DNA from: Hodarchaeum sp048939265
Lineage (GTDB): Archaea > Asgardarchaeota > Heimdallarchaeia > Hodarchaeales > Hodarchaeaceae
Assembly (NCBI GenBank): GCA_048939265.1
Contig: JBHLPQ010000166.1
Span: 1-8,270 of the forward strand
Length of the DNA: 8,270 nt
Reading direction: 5' to 3'
This document shows, piece after piece, positions 1 to 6,599 of the stretch (positions are counted from its first letter, which is position 1; every line of letters begins with the position of its first letter). The translations under genes and the position numbers were made by a program. The notes under the pieces are model-generated. The model was not told the origin of the DNA, did not search any database, and saw nothing but the letters and a program-made list of their open reading frames with translations.

Positions 1-2676
1 AATGAACTCCATTGAAAAATTTAGAAAAACGTCTAGAAGAAGTGTTATTGAATCAATATCCCCATTACAATTACGTGTTTTTACTATATGCCAGACTGGA
101 TGAGCATAATTTACATTGTTGTCTGTATAACCAATGATTCTGCCAATTACGGCTACCATAGAAAATGGAGAAATTCCTGCAATTAAGGAGCCAACAACGT
201 CATTTAAAGAATTAATTCGATAATAAGGAGGTAGTTCATATAAAAATGTTAATTCATCATCAAGATACTTGGATAGATTGACAAGAAATTCGGATGCTGT
301 TTTACTCACAATCACATCATATGGATAGATTTCAATAAGTTGATCATCTTGTACCAAGTCATTACCAAATACATCATGAGTATATCCAAGCCTTAGGAGA
401 TCCTCAACAGAAGTATGAACTTCCTTCGGCGTAAAATGGGTAATATGAGCATTAGTTTGGTCAAAACGACTGGTACCGTCTTTATAAACAAAAAGATCGT
501 GTTTTGCTCTTAAAATCCCTTTAATGACATTTTCAGGTATTCGGTTCTTATTGTTAAGAAAAGAAACTCCTTTAATCTTTTTCAAATCATGTAAACCCGT
601 TTTTTGTATACCAAATTTTATTAATTCTTGAACGTCGACTGGTTTAGTTCTTGCAGGAAAGGCATACTGACCACATTCACTACAACTTCTTGTTTCGGAG
701 ATATGTCCTTGCTTACAAACATAAAGTTGTTTCGTTTCTTGAAAACATTCAGGGCAATAAGAGAAAAATGTTGACTTCTCACATGTTGAACAGAATCTTT
801 CTGAAACCTGAATATTAACACTAGTTCCCTTTCTAATATTTAATAAATTTCTTTGGCTGCCACCATGAGAACCAATGGGGAAAAGAATGTGTGCCGGTGG
901 ATTGATGTGGCGACATTCGGCTTTTTCGACTCGAGTAATTTTTAATCCAATCCTCCTGTGGCATAATGATCTTATAGGGATTTCTATCAACTGCTGAATC
1001 AATTCTTCATTACTCTCTGATGTAGAACTTGATATTATCTGATGAATTTGTTCGTGTTTTCCTTTTAATGAATGAAAATAGGGTTCAAATCGTTCCGAAT
1101 GTATCCTATCATTAACAATATTAAAAGGAACACCCAACTGCAGTAGAATATTTTTCAAATCCTCATCATTGGGTAGTAGATCATCAGTAGAGTCATTAAT
1201 TTTCTGAAGTAGCCGTATTAGATCACTTATAGCGATTTCATTCCAATTGAAAGAGTAGAATGGATGGATAGGGACCTCCGTCACCTTACTCAAATTGAAA
1301 GCTATTTCTGGAGATGGATGAAAACGTGATGGGTCCTTTAATAAATCCTCTAATCCTTTTTTAGAAATTCGTAGAAGCTTCGCTAGATTTTCTAGCGTTC
1401 TAAATTTTGTAGATATTTTGCTTTTTATCTCTAAACTCCACCATTCCTCAGTCCAAGCAGATAATTCAATAGTTTCTGTAGTCGGAATATCATCTGGTGA
1501 AAGTAAAATATCTCCCATTTCCCAGATCTGTACCACGTCATTTTCTATCTCACGGACTCGCGTTAAAGTTTCAAGTCTTTCACTAGAACCATCTTTCAAT
1601 TCAACTAAAGGACCGACTAGAGTTGAAACAGGAAAAACAGTAAGGGATCGTTCCATAAAATCAATCCTTATATTTGTGCCTGGAGAGAGCATTTTTGAAA
1701 GGTACATAGTTCCAGGATGGATTCCTGCAGCACCTTGGCCTGTATTACGGGAATAGCCATATCTCAATCTGAATCCTCCAGGTTTTCCCGATCTTGAGAG
1801 TAAAGGTTGTGTTCCACGTACTTCTCCTATTCCAAACTCATGTTTTTCTCTTCTAATCCTTTTTAAAGGAGAGACAAGCCATTCCCACTCGGGAATGCCT
1901 GAAATTAACCGAATATGTACGATTGTATTAATATTTTCAATTACCTTGTCAAAAGCAACACACATCCCCATTCGTAACCTATTAGTCATATTAGGTAAAT
2001 TTCTATATTTTTTAACCTCAATTCTTTCATACGCTTCCCCAGAAACCTCTACACCGATATTTTGAACTAGAAAGCGGATCAAATCTTTTCGTAGATTCCC
2101 AGAACGGTCATTCATTGTAAAATAAATCTCTAATTCTTCTATATACCTATTTAACAGTTCTGGGGAGGGATTAAACCGGTTAAGATGTAAAATGTGGCGT
2201 ATATAATCAGCAATCAAGATGACTAAACCAATAGTATCCCCAGTGACATAACGTATTGTATTTGAAAAATATATAGTTAAATGGTTTGATTTAGAGTCAA
2301 TTGTAATTTTCGGTATGCTTTCATGTGGAACCGAGATCAATCCTTGGCTTAAAACCACTAAAGCGCTGTGTAGTGCCAATAATATCAGGTTTTCCCGAGA
2401 ATCTTTTATGAATCGGCCATTAACAATTTGTTTAGCAATATCCGCCGCTAAAAGAAGAGGTGTTTCATGTAAAGCGAGATTCGGAGGAAGATATTCCTCT
2501 AATTTTGGAATTTTTAGAATAGCAGCTATCTTTGCCTTGGTGGAAAAGGTAAGCGTTGACTCAATTGTTGACTGGGGGTCAATCCTGTGTGCTCGTGCCC
2601 TCTGCGCTAACTGGATTTGAGTTTCAAGAACATTTTTTATACTTTGGATGTATTTATGGAACTCTTTCTCTATCAT
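1..2676 (-). CDS. polC: DNA polymerase D large subunit (DP2) homologue, divergent and probably catalytically impaired; 3' end outside window
   Basis: An uninterrupted reading frame of 892 codons runs from an ATG at 2676 to the window edge; intact DP2 proteins are roughly 1,100-1,300 residues, so the C-terminal part is missing. DP2 is the polymerising subunit of archaeal PolD and partners the DP1 exonuclease. Family landmarks in order: an N-terminal helical region ending near Q-R-A-R; GKPGGFRLRYG at residues 297-307 followed by SRNTG; EEWW at 410-413; V-E-K-A at 583-586; PPAHILFPIG at 593-602; a zinc-binding region with C629/C632, C641/C644, C654/H658 and C665/C668; THFTP and GYTHD; then AHP at 858-860 and the catalytic segment at 868-875. 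That segment reads RNCNGDID where the family has RNCDGDED, so the first catalytic aspartate is Asn871. PHTS is PFSM (Phe838), and GPIRSAGGT is NTIRYVTGD around Arg142. There is no intein at the usual N/C site. The start lies 6 bases after the upstream stop, with GAGAGG only 2 bases from the ATG, suggesting coupled translation. Membership of the family is certain; loss of activity is inferred. Confidence 0.93.
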   Translation of the reverse strand, partial: MIEKEFHKYIQSIKNVLETQIQLAQRARAHRIDPQSTIESTLTFSTKAKIAAILKIPKLEEYLPPNLALHETPLLLAADIAKQIVNGRFIKDSRENLILLALHSALVVLSQGLISVPHESIPKITIDSKSNHLTIYFSNTIRYVTGDTIGLVILIADYIRHILHLNRFNPSPELLNRYIEELEIYFTMNDRSGNLRKDLIRFLVQNIGVEVSGEAYERIEVKKYRNLPNMTNRLRMGMCVAFDKVIENINTIVHIRLISGIPEWEWLVSPLKRIRREKHEFGIGEVRGTQPLLSRSGKPGGFRLRYGYSRNTGQGAAGIHPGTMYLSKMLSPGTNIRIDFMERSLTVFPVSTLVGPLVELKDGSSERLETLTRVREIENDVVQIWEMGDILLSPDDIPTTETIELSAWTEEWWSLEIKSKISTKFRTLENLAKLLRISKKGLEDLLKDPSRFHPSPEIAFNLSKVTEVPIHPFYSFNWNEIAISDLIRLLQKINDSTDDLLPNDEDLKNILLQLGVPFNIVNDRIHSERFEPYFHSLKGKHEQIHQIISSSTSESNEELIQQLIEIPIRSLCHRRIGLKITRVEKAECRHINPPAHILFPIGSHGGSQRNLLNIRKGTSVNIQVSERFCSTCEKSTFFSYCPECFQETKQLYVCKQGHISETRSCSECGQYAFPARTKPVDVQELIKFGIQKTGLHDLKKIKGVSFLNNKNRIPENVIKGILRAKHDLFVYKDGTSRFDQTNAHITHFTPKEVHTSVEDLLRLGYTHDVFGNDLVQDDQLIEIYPYDVIVSKTASEFLVNLSKYLDDELTFLYELPPYYRINSLNDVVGSLIAGISPFSMVAVIGRIIGYTDNNVNYAHPVWHIVKTRNCNGDIDSITLLLDVFLNFSMEFI

Positions 2677-2682
2677 TTCCTC

Positions 2683-3393
2683 TCACGATAAAATATGAAC
2701 CCCATTCATCAAGGTAACGTTAAGGATACCTAGGTTATCTAGATCTTTGACCCCCTCAAAGTAATAGATACCAGTTTGATTTGGATTAGAAAAGGGAATA
2801 AGTGTATGTGTAGTATTGAAGATATGGACTGAAAAAGCGTCGATGTGATAGAAATCGGTTCCTCTTGACTGTTGAACGATTATACTATCATCTTGAATTT
2901 CAACTCGCCCAAGAAAAACAATGGAAAAAGATTCATTAATTGAGAAAGTGGATGTTCTGGCGCTTAAATATAATACAAATTCAGCATTGATCTCACTAGT
3001 ATAAATAGCTCCATCTGAGATATTTCCATATGGAGATTGCTTTGCGACAATATTGAAGTTATCAGTACGCATCTGAACCCTTAAATTTACTCCACGGGTG
3101 GAGTACACATCTCTCATTCCTTCTAGGAAGTTTAAAATTTCACTGGTTACATCTTCCTCTAATATTTCTTCTTTACTATATTTAGTTAAAATTAATTCTA
3201 AATAATTCTGAATTTCTCTTTTCGTATCTAAATATGGCTCCCGTAAGGTTTCTACATCAAGATCAACTTCTTCAACCCCCATATTCATCAATGCAGATGT
3301 CATCATTACGATATAAACAGCAATCAACATTGTTGCTAAGATGAACATCTGACCTCTTCGTTTCTTCAAGTGTATGATTCCTAGAGGTACCAC
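2683..3393 (-). CDS. Secreted pilin-like protein with class III signal peptide (236 aa)
   Basis: No named family is recognised. The N-terminus carries K10-K11-R12-R13-G14-Q15 followed by a hydrophobic helix at about 16-34, the arrangement of archaeal class III signal peptides cleaved by a prepilin peptidase after the glycine. There is no acidic residue at +5 or +6, unlike the two proteins encoded just upstream. Residues 40-100 are charged and probably helical; the rest alternates hydrophobic and polar residues as a beta-rich extracellular domain would. Five N-X-S/T sequons (NIS, NES, NTT, NQT, NVT) suggest surface glycosylation. The chosen start is a GTG immediately after the upstream TAA, with GGGAG 9 bases before it. 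A TTG at 3369, preceded by AGGAA at 8 bases, would give a shorter leader and is a real alternative. It is probably a minor pilin or pilus-associated subunit. Confidence 0.8.
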   Translation of the reverse strand: MVPLGIIHLKKRRGQMFILATMLIAVYIVMMTSALMNMGVEEVDLDVETLREPYLDTKREIQNYLELILTKYSKEEILEEDVTSEILNFLEGMRDVYSTRGVNLRVQMRTDNFNIVAKQSPYGNISDGAIYTSEINAEFVLYLSARTSTFSINESFSIVFLGRVEIQDDSIIVQQSRGTDFYHIDAFSVHIFNTTHTLIPFSNPNQTGIYYFEGVKDLDNLGILNVTLMNGVHILS

Positions 3394-3891
3394 TTAGAAT
3401 TTCTCCCATAAAAATAATTTGACAAGATATTGTTTGGTATACTGACCAAATGAGGCTGAAGTAAAGGAACCTAAATGGTATTTAGCAACAACTGCTTCTC
3501 CCCCTTGTTGAAGCGAAGTAAGAACTGTTGTAGAGCCAATAAGGCTGAAATAATCTTCATTTATGGTACCATTATGAATAATATGGGCAATTAAGGCGTA
3601 ATCAATATTATTTGAAATCATTGAAAGAATATAGTCATCTAGGAGATCACAGTAATAAGAATACTCTTCTTCATATTTTGTGTCTCCATAGAGATATATG
3701 GCTGGTCTTAAAATTCCTACTTCATCTGCAGCTGTAAGTATATCTGTTGCTGATTGATCTAAACCTGTAAGATTGGAATAAGATGATAATGTCTGACTTG
3801 AAGCGGCTATTAAGAGTAGAGCGAGAACTAACATAAGCGCGACTGAAACAAGTGTTTCTGCGATTTGTAATTGTCCTCTATGTGCTCTCAT
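3394..3891 (-). CDS. Small pilin-like protein with class III signal peptide (165 aa)
   Basis: The start of the protein is short and basic, R2-A-H-R5-G6-Q7, followed by L-Q-I-A-E12 and a strongly hydrophobic helix to about residue 32. This is the archaeal prepilin layout: cleavage after Gly6 would leave Gln at +1 and Glu at +6, one place later than the common +5. The mature part has a helical stretch (residues about 40-60, A-T-D-I-L then G-I-L-R-P), then mixed structure, with sequons NLT and NGT. The size and the long helix make it the best candidate in the window for a structural pilin-type subunit, although a major pilin would usually be elsewhere or in several copies. The ATG lies 4 bases after the preceding stop, and GGAG stands 11 bases upstream of it. 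The next gene starts directly after the stop. I do not recognise a named family. Confidence 0.82.
   Translation of the reverse strand: MRAHRGQLQIAETLVSVALMLVLALLLIAASSQTLSSYSNLTGLDQSATDILTAADEVGILRPAIYLYGDTKYEEEYSYYCDLLDDYILSMISNNIDYALIAHIIHNGTINEDYFSLIGSTTVLTSLQQGGEAVVAKYHLGSFTSASFGQYTKQYLVKLFLWEKF
3403..3407 (-). promoter_or_regulatory. Ribosome binding site for the GTG 3393 start
   Basis: GGGAG on the minus strand stands 9 bases before GTG 3393, inside the end of the upstream gene. A competing site, AGGAA at 3378-3382, stands 8 bases before an in-frame TTG at 3369; the start is not fully decided. Confidence 0.45.
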
Positions 3892-3895
3892 TATA

Positions 3896-5065
3896 CTAAT
3901 TTCTCCATAATGTTAATTGAAAGCTCATCAATGTACTCCGGACATTCACAGGATAAATCTTTGATAACAACGATTTGGTCTTACTCCCAATCTCTAATTC
4001 TCCAAAAACCTGATAAAAAGACCCATCGGATGAATCACGATCTAAAATTGCAGGGTATGATCCTATTCCTACTTGATATTGATTATCGTTTCTCGCGACA
4101 CTTATAAAAGCTACTAGGCCTTCATTAGGAATTGAAATTGTTTCATTCCCATCCAAAGCAGTAGCAAGATTTATAGTTTTATTTGAATAACCCGATGTAC
4201 TATTTTGATATATGATAGAAAGGAAGTGTGAGTCAGGTGTTACAGCTAGAATATCTGTAACCAATAAACTTGTTGAATGGATAGCTCCTCCCCATATCGT
4301 CGTAGTTGAAGAAGCTCCAAAAACAACTTCGTCAGAAGTCGGGTCATTGAACCCCCAATTCATCCCCCAAAGAGGTCCTTTCTCTACGATGATGAATACG
4401 AAGTGTTCTCCTCCTTGAATGCTTGCAGTAGGATCAGACAGTTGAAGGGAAGTATCTCCATCTGAATTTGTTAATGTCTCTCCTTCCGAAATCACTTCAC
4501 CATTAGTTAAGTCAATGGTAAAGAAGTGAACACGGACATCTGAAGTAGGAATATCATATATATTTTTCACACTAACTTCAGCAAAATTGTTGGAAGACAC
4601 ACTGATATCTGGATATAATAAAGGATAAAGTCCAATTTGGAAATCAAAATCACTCTGGAGACCAATAGTTTCTTTAAGAGTAGAATAATCATACATTTCA
4701 TATCCTGATACAACTCCTACTGGATTTGGTGTACCAGTAATGATTCGAGCAATTTTTGCACCATCCAAAGTTAAGTATGTGTTTTCATTACTATCTGCAA
4801 GACCAAATGTTGAGGGTAGCGCCTGATAATAACCCCAATCTTGATCACCTTCTTCGAGAAGTAATTGACGTCCAAAAATATCCAGTTCTTCAAAGGCTAC
4901 GGTATCTATCGCACTTGAACTTATTCTGATTTGTATATTGATAACAAGGAGAATTAATTGCGATAACATAAGTAAGAAGAGAAAAAGACTCACGACGAAG
5001 TCAACTGCCCTAATCTGCCCACCTCGTCGTTTTTTAAGTCGTGAAAAGTACATTTTATTGCCCAT
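3896..5065 (-). CDS. Large secreted pilin-like protein with class III signal peptide and beta-rich ectodomain (389 aa)
   Basis: The leader is K11-K12-R13-R14-G15-G16-Q17-I-R-A-V-D22, followed by a hydrophobic helix at about 23-43. Cleavage after Gly16 would put Gln at +1 and Asp at +6. The remaining 340 or so residues look extracellular: many short alternating hydrophobic/polar strands, few charged helices, and a central section (about 150-235) whose pattern of V-X-V-X-N and F-F-T-I-D-L resembles CARDB/Ig-like beta sandwiches; that resemblance is by eye only. Three sequons (NST, NKT, NET) cluster near residues 288-310. Glycine and tryptophan occur around 230-260. Its size suits a minor pilin, tip adhesin or stator-like subunit rather than a repeating filament subunit. 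No good ribosome binding site precedes ATG 5065 or the alternative ATG at 5053, unlike most genes here, and a TATA-like element lies about 26 bases upstream. Confidence 0.83.
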   Translation of the reverse strand: MGNKMYFSRLKKRRGGQIRAVDFVVSLFLFLLMLSQLILLVINIQIRISSSAIDTVAFEELDIFGRQLLLEEGDQDWGYYQALPSTFGLADSNENTYLTLDGAKIARIITGTPNPVGVVSGYEMYDYSTLKETIGLQSDFDFQIGLYPLLYPDISVSSNNFAEVSVKNIYDIPTSDVRVHFFTIDLTNGEVISEGETLTNSDGDTSLQLSDPTASIQGGEHFVFIIVEKGPLWGMNWGFNDPTSDEVVFGASSTTTIWGGAIHSTSLLVTDILAVTPDSHFLSIIYQNSTSGYSNKTINLATALDGNETISIPNEGLVAFISVARNDNQYQVGIGSYPAILDRDSSDGSFYQVFGELEIGSKTKSLLSKIYPVNVRSTLMSFQLTLWRN

Positions 5066-5086
5066 TTATGTATTAAACATGAGTTG

Positions 5087-5095
5087 CCATTTAAG
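5087..5095 (-). promoter_or_regulatory. Possible TATA-like promoter element before the first prepilin gene
   Basis: CTTAAATGG on the minus strand is centred about 26 bases before ATG 5065, in the widest gap of the operon. That distance is what a leaderless archaeal transcript would need, and the gene lacks a clear ribosome binding site. AT-rich sequence makes such matches common by chance, so this is tentative. Confidence 0.22.
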
Positions 5096-5099
5096 CTTG

Positions 5100-5555
5100 C
5101 TAAGACATGCTATCTTCGGTAGAAGAGCCAACATTTGCCACTTCAAGCTGGATAACTATCTCTTGAATCCGATCTTTCAATTCTAACATCGTCGTTTCTA
5201 ATTCTGTCAATTGAAGACCCTTCTCCAATAATGATGTGGCTTGAGTAATTAATTCGTCAGCTTTCTGTGTTTTTTCGGTTTTCATTGTCGAGGTTAATTC
5301 TGTTAAGTTGTTAATCTTATTCATAATATCAGAGACATTATTCTCAATTTCAGTAATTCTTTTCTCGAGAGGAGCTAAATTAACTTCAACAGGACCTGCT
5401 TGGGGAGTAGATACGGATGATAAGGTCGGAGATTTCAGTGTTGCTCCCCCTGTTCCCATACCTTGAACCATCAGAAACTCCATATTGGTCAATTTATCTT
5501 CAAGGGTTGATACTTTTTCTAACAATTCTGTAAGCATTTTTTCTTCTTTTCCCAT
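5100..5555 (-). CDS. Small cytoplasmic coiled-coil protein of the pilus operon (151 aa)
   Basis: No family is recognised. Without a signal peptide or membrane helix, the protein should be cytoplasmic. It has a short heptad-like segment (about residues 7-30), a Gly/Ser/Thr/Pro-rich linker (about 31-60), and a long amphipathic, Glu/Lys/Leu-rich segment (about 61-140) that should form a coiled coil, ending in a polar tail. It lies between the platform genes and the prepilin genes. By position and character it could be a scaffold under the platform, analogous to the cytoplasmic ArlC/D/E proteins or the coiled-coil ArlX of archaella, but there is no visible sequence similarity to support that. An in-frame ATG at 5579 would overlap the preceding stop as ATGA and add 8 residues. 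I prefer ATG 5555 because AGAGGT stands 8 bases before it, whereas nothing comparable precedes 5579. Confidence 0.8.
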   Translation of the reverse strand: MGKEEKMLTELLEKVSTLEDKLTNMEFLMVQGMGTGGATLKSPTLSSVSTPQAGPVEVNLAPLEKRITEIENNVSDIMNKINNLTELTSTMKTEKTQKADELITQATSLLEKGLQLTELETTMLELKDRIQEIVIQLEVANVGSSTEDSMS

Positions 5556-5563
5556 GGAGTTCG

Positions 5564-5569
5564 ACCTCT
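5564..5569 (-). promoter_or_regulatory. Ribosome binding site deciding the ATG 5555 start
   Basis: AGAGGT on the minus strand stands 8 bases before ATG 5555 and downstream of the alternative ATG 5579. This favours the 151-residue form of the coiled-coil protein over the 159-residue form. Confidence 0.65.
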
Positions 5570-5575
5570 TTTTAT

Positions 5576-6580
5576 TCATGCCAGACCAAATAATGAAAGG
5601 AATTGGACAACAATATCAGTTATTAAGATTTTAAAAAGTATGTAACAAATTACCAGTAGAAAACAGGAGTACCGTAATCCGAGATAGGCATTACCTTGCC
5701 CCATCTTACCTGCTATGAGACCTGCAAATACCGCTTCAATAACCATTAAATGAAAGAATACCAATTGTAATCCTGCAACGTTAAATGGTAATGCTGCTGC
5801 TTGTTGAGCCTGTCCTTCAGATACCGCCTCCACAATATTCAAAGCCAATGTTTGAAAGAACGAAATTAATAAAATGATCATTACTAAAGAGAAGACAATA
5901 TATGAAACAAATATTATCCATGTGAAAGGTTTCATTGCTCCAAGGCGTTCTCTTTTTAATCCTAATACTTCTGACACATGTTTGTGAGCGGAATCGAAAA
6001 CATCCTCAATAGCTCCTCCTGAACGTTCAGCTTCTAAGATCAATAATGAGGTTCTTTTCATTAGTGGGGTATCTGTGGTTTCAGTTAAACTACGAAGTGT
6101 TTTGCTAAAAGGAATTCCCCAACTGATTTTAGCTGCCATTTTCTTCAGTTCAGGAGTAAGAGCTCCATAATTATGTTTACTTGCTGACATTATTGCTCTT
6201 GGTAAGGGAAGACCAGTCTTCTGGGCATCGGAAATTTCACGTAATAAAGACGGAATATTATCATCAATATTATCCCTCCATTTTTGGTCAGAGTGATATG
6301 CCCACCCTGGCAGAACAATCAAGACAAGAATCATTACAACAGTCATATCAATGATGTCAAAAAAGTTTAGGAACGGGTCTTTAATGATCTCACTAACAAT
6401 GTCGAGATAAGGATGATCTCTTGGATCGTCCAAATTGGGATCAGCTTCAGGAGCGGTCACTGGAAAAATATGGTTAAGTACTGGAATGTAAAAGTATAAG
6501 GAAGCACCTAACGCAATTATGAATAGGAATATGGAAATTATCCAAATCCATTGTTCTCTTTTTTTTGTCAATTTTCCCAT
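5576..6580 (-). CDS. Pilus/secretion platform membrane protein, second half-size FlaJ/TadC-type subunit (334 aa)
   Basis: This is an inner-platform protein of the type II secretion F (T2SF/GspF) superfamily, which anchors the assembly ATPase and guides subunits out of the membrane. Predicted membrane segments lie at about 12-32, 76-94, 216-245, 265-292 and 300-326. Between the second and third is a cytoplasmic helical T2SF domain (about 105-215) with the characteristic P-S-L-L-R-E start, a G-L-P-L-P-R-A turn, and L-E-A-E-R-S-G-G before the final helices. Near the C-terminus, A-G-K-M-G-Q-G followed by G-L-R-Y-S resembles the end of archaeal FlaJ and TadC proteins, which supports an archaeal-type platform. 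The extra first helix and the loop at 33-75 are longer than in a minimal T2SF protein. AGAGGT, 7 bases before the ATG, supports the start. It pairs with the gene just upstream, 19 bases away. Confidence 0.9.
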   Translation of the reverse strand: MGKLTKKREQWIWIISIFLFIIALGASLYFYIPVLNHIFPVTAPEADPNLDDPRDHPYLDIVSEIIKDPFLNFFDIIDMTVVMILVLIVLPGWAYHSDQKWRDNIDDNIPSLLREISDAQKTGLPLPRAIMSASKHNYGALTPELKKMAAKISWGIPFSKTLRSLTETTDTPLMKRTSLLILEAERSGGAIEDVFDSAHKHVSEVLGLKRERLGAMKPFTWIIFVSYIVFSLVMIILLISFFQTLALNIVEAVSEGQAQQAAALPFNVAGLQLVFFHLMVIEAVFAGLIAGKMGQGNAYLGLRYSCFLLVICYILFKILITDIVVQFLSLFGLA

Positions 6581-6587
6581 TTTTGAA

Positions 6588-6593
6588 ACCTCT
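6588..6593 (-). promoter_or_regulatory. Ribosome binding site of the second platform gene
   Basis: AGAGGT on the minus strand stands 7 bases before ATG 6580, within the 19-base gap after the previous stop. It is the same hexamer found before ATG 5555, which suggests a consistent Shine-Dalgarno preference in this organism. Confidence 0.65.
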
Positions 6594-6599
6594 TTTCTG

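Noticed and set aside
67..72. Intein in the DP2 catalytic site, as in Pyrococcus
   Set aside because: The N/C junction at residues 869-870 is continuous with the flanking conserved sequence and no intein is inserted.
621..821. Minus-strand 66-codon open frame
   Set aside because: It is out of frame inside the DP2 zinc-binding region, where the DP2 frame itself encodes the expected cysteine pairs.
1418..2620. Plus-strand open frames at 1418-1756 and 2315-2620
   Set aside because: They lie opposite the continuous DP2 frame, whose translation matches family motifs on both sides, and their own products look like nothing recognisable.
1..2676. DP2 as a frameshifted pseudogene
   Set aside because: All 892 codons are open in one frame and conserved motifs appear in order from start to edge, so the gene is intact as far as visible, though diverged.
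3871..5186. Plus-strand open frames at 3871-4107, 4212-4418 and 4938-5186
   Set aside because: They are antisense to the prepilin-like and coiled-coil genes and have no plausible domain or start context.
5556..5579. ATGA overlap as the true start of the coiled-coil gene
   Set aside because: Possible, but there is no ribosome binding site before ATG 5579, while AGAGGT is well placed for ATG 5555.
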